The notes below the pieces were generated by a model. It ran no database searches and was not told where the DNA came from. It worked only from the letters and a program-made list of their open reading frames with translations. A DNA stretch of 64,000 nucleotides, taken from assembly GCA_028682895.1 (NCBI GenBank), contig JAJRAK010000032.1, positions 62,001 to 126,000 on the forward strand, given 5' to 3'. Shown here piece by piece: positions 52,108 to 60,786 of this stretch (positions within the stretch are counted from its first letter, which is position 1; each line of letters starts with the position of its first letter). This stretch comes from Methanomassiliicoccales archaeon. Its GTDB lineage: Archaea > Thermoplasmatota > Thermoplasmata > Methanomassiliicoccales > UBA472. The position numbers and the translations under genes are program-made.

Positions 52108-53616
52108 CTATTTGCTCCTGAGCTCGGTCTTGATGTAGGCCCACATCTCCTTAATGTCCATAAGCTGGAGGAAATAGTCCAGGTCCTTCCGCGTGAACTC
52201 CTTCATGAGATAGAGCACGCCTATGAACACCGATACGGACACCAGCCCATACAGCAAGATGATGTATATCCTGGTGATGGGGAGGACGAAGGACATCGGA
52301 TATATCACCAGGAAGACCGCCAGAGCGGCCAGCAACTGAAATGCCAGGCGTTTGTCCGGAATCGTTCCAGTTAGCTTCCATACGACATAGCGGGTGATGA
52401 TGAACGTCACAATGCGTCCGATCAATAAGGCCAGCGCTGCCCCGACATAGGATAGCCCTAGTCCTATCCCTAAGAATGATTGGTCCGAGGTAGGAATCAG
52501 TATGAATAAAGATATCAATGTGACGAAGAAGCTTACCAGTGATATACGGGCGGTAACATCTGGACGATCGACAGCGGTGATCTGTGTCGAGTCTACGCTA
52601 TTGATCATCAATAGCAGGTAGGTGATGGTCATTATTCCGATGATGTCGGCTGCCTCGACCATCTCGTTCAGTAAAATCGATGACATCTCGTACGGGAACG
52701 TGAGGAGAAGGATCGAGATCGGCAAGCTTAGCATCAGGATGTAACGTTCAGCCTCCTGAGTGACCTTACGGATCATAGCGATGTTGCCCTCAGAATGGAG
52801 TTTGGAGAAGGATGGGAACGTTAAGGTCGCAACCGCAGTACCGATCACTGCAAAAGAAGTTAGCATTGCCTGAGGAGCGTAATAAAAGGCCACCTCATCG
52901 GGGGTATAGTAGAAACCCAAAATAAGACGGTCCATCGTGCTACCTAGAACGCTGATTATAGAAATCAGCATCAATGGAAGGGCGAACTTGTAGTATGATC
53001 GGAAGAGCGTTGGATGTCGCCACATTATCGGGCCCCGTAGGAGAAGATATGTGGCCACCAGCACTACACCGACGGCTGAGATGACATACATCCAAAACAG
53101 ACCTATGAGGCTTAGGCCCAGGAAGCATGAGAGTATGACCAACGGGACCCTGATAAGAGGGTCGGCCAATGTAGCGATCGGTAGTTTGACCATTTCCATT
53201 TTTGCCGTGAAGGTGTTGGTGGCGATGGAGGAAAGATCAATCAGGACATAGTACAGGACTATTATCAGTATCATTTCTGTGGTTATATCATCCAGACCAT
53301 GACCAAGGAGAACTGTCCAGAGATATGTGGACACTAATGTTATCACTACCATGAGCAAGGTGAGGCTGGCCTTTATCACGGCATAGGTGCAGACACAGTC
53401 GTTCAGGTCCTTGCCTTCAGAAATTCTTTTAACATGGGCGCTGGAGAAGCCCATGTCAGAGAATGCATTGAATGTAGAAACAAATGCCATGGCATATGAT
53501 AAGGTACCGTAACCGGAATCGCCATACGTCCGCAGCATGAAGAGCAGGCCGACGTATGATAGCAATGCCACTAGTATCCGGGATAGGAACAGCAGGAAGG
53601 ACTTACGACCCAGCAA
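52108..53616 (-). CDS. Polysaccharide flippase-type membrane transporter
   Basis: A 502-residue membrane protein with about 12-14 helices, in the MOP superfamily (RfbX/Wzx-like): SRILVALLSYVGLLFMLRTY at the N-terminus, GYGTLSYAMAFVSTFNAFSD, and the central LPLMLISIISVLGSTMDRLI. Such proteins flip lipid-linked sugars across the membrane. The last 35 residues (EFTRKDLDYFLQLMDIKEMW) are a cytoplasmic tail. It is convergent with acs and fits with the nearby nucleotide-sugar genes. Confidence 0.88.
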   Translation of the reverse strand: MLGRKSFLLFLSRILVALLSYVGLLFMLRTYGDSGYGTLSYAMAFVSTFNAFSDMGFSSAHVKRISEGKDLNDCVCTYAVIKASLTLLMVVITLVSTYLWTVLLGHGLDDITTEMILIIVLYYVLIDLSSIATNTFTAKMEMVKLPIATLADPLIRVPLVILSCFLGLSLIGLFWMYVISAVGVVLVATYLLLRGPIMWRHPTLFRSYYKFALPLMLISIISVLGSTMDRLILGFYYTPDEVAFYYAPQAMLTSFAVIGTAVATLTFPSFSKLHSEGNIAMIRKVTQEAERYILMLSLPISILLLTFPYEMSSILLNEMVEAADIIGIMTITYLLLMINSVDSTQITAVDRPDVTARISLVSFFVTLISLFILIPTSDQSFLGIGLGLSYVGAALALLIGRIVTFIITRYVVWKLTGTIPDKRLAFQLLAALAVFLVIYPMSFVLPITRIYIILLYGLVSVSVFIGVLYLMKEFTRKDLDYFLQLMDIKEMWAYIKTELRSK

Positions 53617-53673
53617 GTAATCACCCAGTGAGCGGCGGGATGCTATATAATCCTGATTCGGTGCCCATCTTCC

Positions 53674-54771
53674 TCAATCTTCCTCCCACTTGGTGACCAG
53701 GACGGCCACCACCACGAAGATGACAGCGATGATCGCTACGACGAGCAGGTTCGAGTACGCCCCGTCCATATTGTCGTAGACCATGGCGTCCCTCAGGCCC
53801 TGGCTCAGGTAGGTCAGCGGCAGCACCTGCGCTACGGATTGCAGGTATTCTGGCATCATGCTCATCTCGAAGAACGTCCCAGAGAGGAACATCATCGGGA
53901 ATGTTATGGCGTTGGCGGCGGCGCTGGCCGTCTCCTCGTTCTTGACGAAGCGGGCGATGATCATGCCGAGGGCTGAGAACATGGCGCTACCGCAGACGAT
54001 CAGGAGCAGCGCCTCCGGGTTGATGGTCATGTTCATCCCGAACGCGAGCATCCCGAACACCATGATGACGACCAGCGTCAGCAAGGATATGAAGAGCAGC
54101 CATATCATCCGCGAGAGCAGCCACTCGAACGGCCTCATCGGGGTGGTCGCCAGTTTTCTGAATATGCCTGCGGCGCGGAAGCGTGAGATCGTCCCCTGCA
54201 TCCCGAAGACGCAGGTGGTCATGATGGTCATGCCGATTATCCCGGGTATGAAGAAGTCCAGGTAGGTGAAGTGCTCTTGGACGATGCTGTCCGAGTCAAC
54301 CTGGATATGCTCGGTCCCGCCGGACATGCCGAGGTTGAAGTTGTTGACGACCGCGGACACTATGTTGCGGACGACAGATGAGGTAGAGACCGTATCGTCC
54401 AGCCTCATATCTATTGCCACCGTGGCCGTGCTGTTGGCCACGAACGCCTCGGAGAAGTTGGACGGTATGACCATCACGCACGTCAGGGAGTTGTCCTTGA
54501 TGTACTGGTCGATGTCCTCGTCAGCATCGATGAACTTGAGCTCGATCGCCTCGGTCTGGTTCAGTGCCTCTAGGAAGGCGGTGGAACCCGGACCTTCGTC
54601 GAGGTCCTGCACATAGAGCGTAGTGGTGCTGTCGCCCATGTTCGAGAATATCGCACCGAACACCAGGATGAGGAAGAGCGGGAAGGCGATGGTCCAGAAG
54701 ATGTTGCTCTTGATGCGGAAGAAGGACTTGGCCTGTCCTTTCAGGTCGACGATCACGTGCTTCATCTTCAT
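53674..54771 (-). CDS. ABC-2 type transporter permease
   Basis: A 365-residue permease. One N-terminal helix (NIFWTIAFPLFLILVFGAIF) precedes an extracytoplasmic domain of about 150 residues (starting DLDEGPGSTAFLEALNQTEA), then five helices with TMTTCVFGMQGTISRFRAAG and the ABC-2 pattern LSGTFFEMSMMPEYLQSVAQ, LPLTYLSQGLRDAM. It works with the ATPase whose stop overlaps its start by 1 bp. The substrate is unknown; drugs, lipids or glycans are typical of this group. Confidence 0.9.
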   Translation of the reverse strand: MKMKHVIVDLKGQAKSFFRIKSNIFWTIAFPLFLILVFGAIFSNMGDSTTTLYVQDLDEGPGSTAFLEALNQTEAIELKFIDADEDIDQYIKDNSLTCVMVIPSNFSEAFVANSTATVAIDMRLDDTVSTSSVVRNIVSAVVNNFNLGMSGGTEHIQVDSDSIVQEHFTYLDFFIPGIIGMTIMTTCVFGMQGTISRFRAAGIFRKLATTPMRPFEWLLSRMIWLLFISLLTLVVIMVFGMLAFGMNMTINPEALLLIVCGSAMFSALGMIIARFVKNEETASAAANAITFPMMFLSGTFFEMSMMPEYLQSVAQVLPLTYLSQGLRDAMVYDNMDGAYSNLLVVAIIAVIFVVVAVLVTKWEED

Positions 54772-55694
54772 TACTGCCCCTCCCTTTCAGCGAGCTTCTT
54801 TCCTGTGAGCTTGAGGAACACGTCCTCAAGGGTGCTGCCTTTGACGAGCATCTCCCCATATGAGGCTTCCCCGGCTGAGAGCAGGTTGACGAGCTTCGCC
54901 AGCGACCTGTTGTCGTCGAGCTTTACGCACAGGTCGCCGTTCGTGATCTCGTACTGCATGCCCGAGTCCTTGACACCTTTGGTGGCGGCATCGTTAGGGG
55001 CCTTCACCACGCATATGCTTCCGGCCCCGTACTGGTCGATGATCTGCCGGGGCGTGCCCATGGCGATGAACCTGCCGCCGTCCATTATGGCCACGCGGTC
55101 GGACAGCACTTCGGCCTCCTCCATATAATGAGTTGTAAGGATCACGGTCTTGTTCTGGGCCTTGAGGTCCTGGATGACCTTCCAGACCTCACGGCGCGCC
55201 TTGGGGTCCAGACCGGTCGTCGGTTCGTCCAGGAATATTATCTCCGGATCGTTGACCATGGATATGGCGACACCGACGCGCTGCTTGAGCCCACCGGAAA
55301 GGTTGACGAACCATACGTTGCGCTTGTCCTCGAGCTGCACCGCCTTTATGAGACCGTCCGCACTGATGCGCTTGTCGAACAGATCGCCGAAATAATCAAT
55401 GTTCTCCTTGACAGTGAGATAATCGAAGGCATTGAACGCTTGGGGGAGCACACCGATGCGGCGGCGGATTTCCTTCTGCCCCTTGTCGATGTCGAGGCCC
55501 AGTATACGTACCTCTCCGGAGGTCTTCAGCCTGAGGCATTCCATTATCTCCACGGTGGTGGTCTTGCCCGCGCCGTTCGGACCGAGTATGGAATAGACCT
55601 CCCCGGCCTTGACCTCCAGATCGACCCCTTGCACCGCGTGGAGGTCCCCGTAGTTCTTTACCAGGCCCTTGACGTCGATCACTGTCTCTGACAT
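54771..55694 (-). CDS. ABC transporter ATP-binding protein (ABC-2 exporter)
   Basis: About 307 residues from the ATG at 55694 (MSETVIDVKGLVKNYGDLHA), which has a GGGGGGA Shine-Dalgarno upstream; a GTG 12 bp earlier overlaps that site. Walker A is GPNGAGKTTTVEI, signature LSGGLKQRVGVA, Walker B IIFLDEPTTGLD. The C-terminal domain matches drug/lipid exporter ATPases. It is operonic with the permease and diverges from the E1-like gene at 55804. Confidence 0.92.
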   Translation of the reverse strand: MSETVIDVKGLVKNYGDLHAVQGVDLEVKAGEVYSILGPNGAGKTTTVEIMECLRLKTSGEVRILGLDIDKGQKEIRRRIGVLPQAFNAFDYLTVKENIDYFGDLFDKRISADGLIKAVQLEDKRNVWFVNLSGGLKQRVGVAISMVNDPEIIFLDEPTTGLDPKARREVWKVIQDLKAQNKTVILTTHYMEEAEVLSDRVAIMDGGRFIAMGTPRQIIDQYGAGSICVVKAPNDAATKGVKDSGMQYEITNGDLCVKLDDNRSLAKLVNLLSAGEASYGEMLVKGSTLEDVFLKLTGKKLAEREGQ

Positions 55695-55803
55695 GATTCC
55701 CCCCACTCAGCGGGCATTATTCCTAGACTACAATACAATCTTTTCCATGGCGCGCCACGTCAGAACGTGTTATATCCATTCGAAGGCATTCTCGTTTGAT
55801 CCA

Positions 55804-56523
55804 ATGAAGGACCGCTACTTGCGCCAGCTCATCATGGAGGGCTTCAGTCAAAAAGGACAGGACCAGCTCGCCGGCTCCTGCGTGGCCATCGTTGGCCTGG
55901 GCGGCCTCGGGTGCCCGGCCAGCCTATACCTGGCCGCCGCTGGTGTCGGCAAATTGGTGCTCATAGACGATCAGAGGATAGAAGGCTCGAACCTGAACCG
56001 CCAAGTGCTTCATTTCCAGGAGGACGCACAGCTTTCGCGCTACAAGGTGGAGTCGGCGCGCATGAAGCTGAATGCATTGAACCCTGACATCGAGCTGGAG
56101 GCGCTGCCCATCCGATTGGAGGAAGACAATCCATATATCCTTGAGAATGCGGACGTGGTCCTGGACTGTCTTGACAATCCCAAGGGAAGGTACATATTGA
56201 ACCGCCACTGCCTGATGTCCAAGACCCCTCTGGTCCATGGGGCCGTGGAGGACATGGGCGGCCATGTGCTGACCATCATGCCCGGAGGACCCTGTCTCCG
56301 ATGCGCATTCCCGAAGATGGCGGAACGTCGGGGACCGGTCCCGGTGCTGGGCGCCGCGGCCGGGATGATAGGCTCCGTGCAAGCGATGGAGACCGTGAAG
56401 ATCATCACGGGCATCGGCGAGCGGACGGAAGGGCGCGCGCTCTTCTTCGATATGAAGAACGGACTTATGGACGAGGTGCTGTTCGCCCGGGACCCGTCAT
56501 GCCCCGATTGCAGCTCACTTTGA
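55804..56523 (+). CDS. E1-like ThiF/MoeB-family adenylyltransferase
   Basis: About 239 residues from the ATG at 55804 (MKDRYLRQLIMEGFSQKGQD). The nucleotide loop is AIVGLGGLGCPASLYLAAAG, followed by EGSNLNRQVLHF and VLDCLDNPKGRYILNRHC. Zinc ligands are PCLRCAFP and SCPDCSSL. It adenylates the C-terminal Gly-Gly of a ubiquitin-like protein (ThiS, MoaD or SAMP) for sulfur transfer. No such small partner is adjacent. It overlaps the convergent CoA-transferase by 9 bp. Confidence 0.9.
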   Translation: MKDRYLRQLIMEGFSQKGQDQLAGSCVAIVGLGGLGCPASLYLAAAGVGKLVLIDDQRIEGSNLNRQVLHFQEDAQLSRYKVESARMKLNALNPDIELEALPIRLEEDNPYILENADVVLDCLDNPKGRYILNRHCLMSKTPLVHGAVEDMGGHVLTIMPGGPCLRCAFPKMAERRGPVPVLGAAAGMIGSVQAMETVKIITGIGERTEGRALFFDMKNGLMDEVLFARDPSCPDCSSL

Positions 56524-58374
56524 CCATAGGTCGATGGTGACCAGATAGGTGTCCGCGACCAGGCGCGTCTCCACCTTCAGTCCGGTGCGGTAGAACAGGT
56601 CCAGCATGCGCATGTTCTCTGCCAGCAGCTCGGCCGTGAAGGCCTTTATCTTCCGCTCCTTGGCGATGGTCACCATGATATCCATGAGCATCGTGCCCAG
56701 GCGTTTGTTCTGCCAGCTGTCCCTCACCGCGAAAGATATCTCAGCGGTGTTCGACCTCTTGTCCAGGTCGTACATGGCGAATGCCACCATGGTCCAGACA
56801 CCGTCCTCGTTGACGATGGCGGGAATGGTCATGCGCGTATCGTAATCGATGTTCACTATGCGCTGCAGTTCCCGGTGCGGCATGGCACGCTTCAATCCCA
56901 TGAACCTCTGGTACACGGTGTCGCGGGAGAAGGAATAGAAGAGGTCCTTGAGCATCGGCTCGTCGGTCGGCTTCGCCGGCCGTATGTATATCTCCTGGTC
57001 GGCGACGACCTTGATCGTCTCGTAATGGTCCGGGTAGACCCCGACGTATCCAGCCTCCAGCTGGTCCTGGTAGACGTAGTGCATCGACTTGGCGTGCATG
57101 AGCAGCTCGGCCCGGAAGCGCGGATGGGAGATGCCGATGAGGGCCAATGCCCGTTCCATTATGCTCTTGCCCCGGAGGTCGGCCACACCGAACTCGGTCA
57201 CGATGAACTGGACGTCACCCCGGGTGGTGGTGACGCCCCCGCCGGCCGTCAGCGTGGGAACGATGCGGGAGACGGTATAATGCTGGGCCGTGGACGGCAG
57301 TGCGATAACCGCCTTTCCGCCGCGGGAACGGGAGGCGCCGCGCATGAAGTCCGCCTGTCCCCCTATCCCGGAATAGAAACGGTGGCCGATCTGGTCAGTG
57401 CATACCTGGCCGGTCAGGTCCACCTCCAGGGCGGAGTTGATCGCTATCATGTCGTTATTGCGCGCGATGTTGCACGGGTCGTTGGTGTACGACGACGGGT
57501 ACATCTCGAACATCTCGTTGTTGTTGATGAAGTCGTAAAGACGCTTGGAGCCCATGCAGAACGAGGAGACGACCTTGCCGTTGTGGAACCTCTTCTTCTT
57601 CCCGTTTATGACGCCCTTCTCCACCAGGTCGATGATGCCGTCCGAGAACATCTCGGTGTGCACCCCCAGGTCCTTCTTGTCCGTCAAGTATGAGAGGATG
57701 GAATCGGGGATGGCGCCGTAGCCTACCTGGATGGTCGCACCGTCTGGGATGAGCTCGGCCACGTTCTTGCCGATGCGGGGCGCCATTCGGGACGGCTCAT
57801 TTTCGCCGACGTATTCGATGAGAGGCTGGTCGCTCTCTACCAGATAGTCTATCTCCCGCATGTGCAACCGGCTGTCCCCGCCCAATCGGGGCATGTTGGG
57901 GTTCACTTCGGCGATGACCAGGTCGGCGTGCATCGCGGCCGCCTTCGTTATGTCGACGGAGACACCAAGGTTGCAGTACCCGTCCTGGTCCGGCGGGGCC
58001 ACCTGGATGAGCGCGACGTCCACTGGCTTCAGTCCGCTGGAGAACAACCGCTCGATATCTGAGAGGTTGACCGGCGTATAATCTGCCCTTCCATCGTTCA
58101 CGGCCGCGCGGACGTTAGGACCGATGAAGAATGCGTTCAATCGGAACTGGTCCATGAACTTGTCCTCGGCGTAGAAGGTCAAACCCAATGAGAGGGTCTG
58201 CATGACCTCGCTGTCTATGATGGCATATGATTTGTTCAGCAGAGATCTTACCAAGGCCTGCGGCTCCCCGCACGCCGTCCCAAGGAAGACGGTCCTGCCT
58301 GGACCGATCTTGAGGACCGCCTCGTCCGCCGTCAGCAACTTGGAACGGTACTCCTTTTCCAGGGTCTCGTCCAT
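56515..58374 (-). CDS. Acetyl-CoA hydrolase/CoA-transferase fused to a GNAT acetyltransferase domain
   Basis: A 619-residue protein. Residues 1-430 are a family-I type CoA-transferase of the acetyl-CoA hydrolase/4-hydroxybutyrate CoA-transferase group (PNMPRLGGDSRLHMREIDYL, IPDGATIQVGYGAIPDSILS, HTEMFSDGIIDLVEKG, and the E of VTEFGVADLRGKS). Residues about 450-619 are a GNAT domain (YIRPAKPTDEPMLKDLFYSF, and acetyl-CoA loop DSWQNKRLGTMLMDIM). The two domains may couple CoA transfer to protein or metabolite acetylation. It lies 470 bp from acs-linked genes only by chance, as far as I can see. Confidence 0.88.
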   Translation of the reverse strand: MDETLEKEYRSKLLTADEAVLKIGPGRTVFLGTACGEPQALVRSLLNKSYAIIDSEVMQTLSLGLTFYAEDKFMDQFRLNAFFIGPNVRAAVNDGRADYTPVNLSDIERLFSSGLKPVDVALIQVAPPDQDGYCNLGVSVDITKAAAMHADLVIAEVNPNMPRLGGDSRLHMREIDYLVESDQPLIEYVGENEPSRMAPRIGKNVAELIPDGATIQVGYGAIPDSILSYLTDKKDLGVHTEMFSDGIIDLVEKGVINGKKKRFHNGKVVSSFCMGSKRLYDFINNNEMFEMYPSSYTNDPCNIARNNDMIAINSALEVDLTGQVCTDQIGHRFYSGIGGQADFMRGASRSRGGKAVIALPSTAQHYTVSRIVPTLTAGGGVTTTRGDVQFIVTEFGVADLRGKSIMERALALIGISHPRFRAELLMHAKSMHYVYQDQLEAGYVGVYPDHYETIKVVADQEIYIRPAKPTDEPMLKDLFYSFSRDTVYQRFMGLKRAMPHRELQRIVNIDYDTRMTIPAIVNEDGVWTMVAFAMYDLDKRSNTAEISFAVRDSWQNKRLGTMLMDIMVTIAKERKIKAFTAELLAENMRMLDLFYRTGLKVETRLVADTYLVTIDLWSK

Positions 58375-58537
58375 ATAGTACGAGTATCGACAATCGTCTC
58401 ATTAAATGCTTCTACGTCGTTCTTTTGACACCGAAGGAACGGGACCGTGGGACGCGAACTTTGCGCCCCTATCATACGGCCTCGGGTGAGCAAACGCTTA
58501 TCTCCGCCCTGAGACATGTTCACAGGGGTCATCCACA

Positions 58538-58804
58538 ATGGAATTGAGCAGTGAGGAGAAGAAGAGGGTCATCAGCAAGGACGGACGCGAACTTGGAACG
58601 CTGGCCGGCAGCACCATCGACACTACCAAATGGACCGTTCTGAGCATAATGGTCGATGTGCCCAAGGAACAGGCCAAGGTCCTGGGGATCAAGAAGAAGT
58701 TTCTGAAGCCAGTGATAATAAATGTGTCCACCGACCTTATCGCAGTGGTAGGCGACGTGATCCAGCTACGTCTGGACATGAAAGAACTGGCAGAAAAGTT
58801 CTGA
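58538..58804 (+). CDS. PRC-barrel domain protein
   Basis: An 88-residue small beta-barrel protein (SKDGRELGTLAGSTIDTTKW, then LKPVIINVSTDLIAVVGDVI) matching PRC-barrel proteins common in archaea. These are linked to RNA processing or cell division (CdpB-like) in some lineages; no specific role is evident here. A TATA-like AACGCTTATC lies about 40 bp upstream. Confidence 0.85.
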   Translation: MELSSEEKKRVISKDGRELGTLAGSTIDTTKWTVLSIMVDVPKEQAKVLGIKKKFLKPVIINVSTDLIAVVGDVIQLRLDMKELAEKF

Positions 58805-58842
58805 TCCAACACCTCTTTTACTGTCACGAAGGGAGCCGCCAA

Positions 58843-59361
58843 CTATCGGTCGACCCCTTCCCTCGACAGCGTTCCCTTCTCGTAGGGATGTCTCAGCGCC
58901 TTCATCTCTGTGATGTAATCTGCTACCGCGAGAAGTTCTGAGGGAGCACATCGTCCGGTCAGCACCACTTTCACATCTATAGAGCGGTCATTCACCGCCT
59001 CGACGACGTCGGACGTATCGAGCAGGCCGAGCTTGATGGCCATGTTGCCTTGTCCAGGACCACGATGCCGTAACGACCTTCGTGCATGGCGGAACGTGCC
59101 AGTAAGAGCCCTTCGGCCGCCATATCGAGGTCCCCCCCCCCGGGCGATCTCCTTTTAAAACACTTGGCAATCACGCCCGGATGGGACCATATTGAGCCCT
59201 GGCACATCGAGGAAGCTCTCACCATATGTGCCCGCGGTCTTCATGAACTGCACCACCAGTGCGGTATGGCTTATCGTCCTGATGCACATCCCCAGGGCGG
59301 CCGTGGTCCTTCCCTTCCCATCACCGGTGTATACATGCACCAGCCCGGTCCTGTCACCCAT
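58843..59361 (-). pseudogene. cobO: ATP:corrinoid adenosyltransferase, broken by frameshifts
   Basis: The three frames together read as a CobO/CobA protein. Frame 1 (from 59361, MGDRTGLVHVYT) holds the P-loop GDGKGRTTAALG and LVVQFMK, ending at a TAA after GRDCQVF. Frame 2 carries DLDMAAEGLLLARSAM and GIVVLDKA. Frame 3 carries NMAIKLGLLDTSDVVEAV and VVLTGRCAPSELLAVADYIT to the end. The breaks fall at TTTTAAAA (near 59153-59160), at a run of ten C (59132-59141) and at a short A run near 59050. Either a decayed gene or homopolymer sequencing errors. Its start overlaps the flavodoxin-like stop (TGATG). Intact CobO would make adenosylcobamides. Confidence 0.8.
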
Positions 59362-59933
59362 CAGCTCAGCTTCTTGAGCAACCATGCCATGTTCTGACCG
59401 AGCGTTCTGAAGGTGCGCTCACCCTCCTCGTCCGAGGTGATGTCACCCGGCCTCGTGCCGTTCCCTACGTTCCAATAGCTGCTTCCCGGTACTATCATTT
59501 GGCTGATGAGGAAGAGCTTGTTTATTTCGTCGAAGGTACAAAGCGCCCCGGCCCTTCGGTTTATGGCCAAGGCAGCGCCGACCTTGCGCTTGAACAAGTA
59601 TCCATTGGCCATGCCAACGTACCCTAGCCTGTCGATGAGCGCCTTGGTCTGTGCTGTCATGCTCCCGAAGTACACGGGGGAACCGATGAGGATCCCGTCC
59701 GCCTCCTTCACCTTCTGTATGTACTCGTTCAGACGGTCATCGTTCATGATGCACCTGCTGTCCTTGTTTCGTCCGCAGGCGCCACAGGCCCGGCATGGCT
59801 TAAGTTCCTCCTTGCAGATGTCGATCAGTTCGGTCTCGATGCCCTCCTTGTTCAGCTCTTCGAGCACCATCTCCAATGCCTGATGGGTATTCCCTTTCAC
59901 CCTGGGACTGCCATTGAACGCTACGACCTTCAT
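59361..59933 (-). CDS. NADPH-dependent FMN reductase / iron-sulfur flavoprotein-like
   Basis: A 190-residue flavodoxin-fold protein with FMN loop VVAFNGSPRVKGNTHQALEM and IGSPVYFGSMTAQTKALIDR. The cysteine set CRACGACGRNKDSRC (about residues 48-62) matches iron-sulfur flavoproteins of methanogens (Isf), although the spacing is looser than the compact Isf motif. It would move electrons between ferredoxin, flavin and other acceptors. It is coupled to the broken cobO gene, where it could reduce the corrinoid before adenosylation (inference). Confidence 0.87.
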   Translation of the reverse strand: MKVVAFNGSPRVKGNTHQALEMVLEELNKEGIETELIDICKEELKPCRACGACGRNKDSRCIMNDDRLNEYIQKVKEADGILIGSPVYFGSMTAQTKALIDRLGYVGMANGYLFKRKVGAALAINRRAGALCTFDEINKLFLISQMIVPGSSYWNVGNGTRPGDITSDEEGERTFRTLGQNMAWLLKKLS

Positions 59934-60014
59934 CGGGATATCTCCGTTCCCCCGATGACGCCGGCCGATATTATCATTCTTCTATAGGTCCGCCGTTCCA
60001 GGCAACGTTCGACG

Positions 60015-60628
60015 ATGAGCGCTCTTTTGGACGGTCTGCTCGCTGGCTATGGCATCGCCATCCCTCTGGGAGGCATCTCCATCCCCATCGTCAACCTTGC
60101 TTTGGAACGAGGTTTCCGCCTCGGTTTCGTGGCCGGCGTCGGGACGGCCACTGTGGACATGGCCTGCGCCGCGCTGGCGGTCTTCACCGGTGCCGCATTG
60201 GCCGCGTTCATCTCTCCCTATTCGTTCCCGCTCCAGCTGGCGAGCGGTCTGGCACTGATGGCCATGGGCGCCTATGGGCTGTTGCTCATAAGAAAGAAAA
60301 AGGACGGGGGAAAGCCCGGGAGACGGACCGGACCGAGGCCTGGACGATATATGGCAGGTTCATAGCCCTGACCTCTCTCAACCCGTTCACCGTGGCCTAC
60401 TTCGCCGCGCTCATCATAGGGAGGGGGACTACCTGGTCGTTCACTCTGGAAGAGTCCCTGCTTTTCGTTGTCGGTGTGACCATCGCCTCGGTCTCTTGGC
60501 AGACCGTACTGGCGGCGATCGAGGCGATCGCCAGGACGCGCCTGTCCCCGCGGTTCATGAACGCCAGCATCATAGTGGGCAATGCCATCGTGGTCCTTTT
60601 GGGCATTCAGATAATCCTATCGATATGA
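60015..60628 (+). pseudogene. LysE/RhtB-type membrane exporter, one frameshift
   Basis: The first frame (60015 on) reads MSALLDGLLAGYGIAIPLGG and continues to KDGGKPGR. Beyond that the natural reading moves to another frame, AWTIYGRFIALTSLNPFTVA, and runs to 60628 (IQIILSI). Joined, the halves give about 200 residues with six helices and the LysE pattern LNPFTVAYFAAL. The shift lies between about 60293 and 60330, where runs of five A and five G occur. Real inactivation or a sequencing error cannot be told apart. LysE proteins export amino acids or other small solutes. Confidence 0.75.
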
Positions 60629-60727
60629 ACTGGTCCTCGGCGTCCGTTCGATACCAGCACGCTCGATTCAACAGGTGCTTCAAAACTCGTGTCCTTCTTG
60701 TCGCCATCACCGAACATATAATATATT

Positions 60728-60780
60728 TACATGTATTATAAAATACAATAATGCTTATATATAGTCATTAATGTGCACAT
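60728..60780 (+). promoter_or_regulatory. trp operon promoter region with palindromes
   Basis: A TATA box CTTATATATA (60754-60763) lies 24-33 bp before the trpE ATG and no Shine-Dalgarno is visible, so a leaderless transcript is likely. A perfect 10-bp palindrome, ATGTGCACAT (60771-60780), sits between TATA box and start, and another, TACATGTA (60728-60735), lies upstream. TrpY of Methanothermobacter binds TGTACA-type boxes near trp; these resemble but do not equal them. Operator function is an inference. Confidence 0.5.
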
Positions 60781-60786
60781 CTTACT

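Noticed and set aside
52108-55694. Glycan export cluster joining the flippase with the ABC-2 exporter
   Set aside because: Same strand but separate functions are possible; no glycosyltransferase lies between or beside them, so I do not claim one system.
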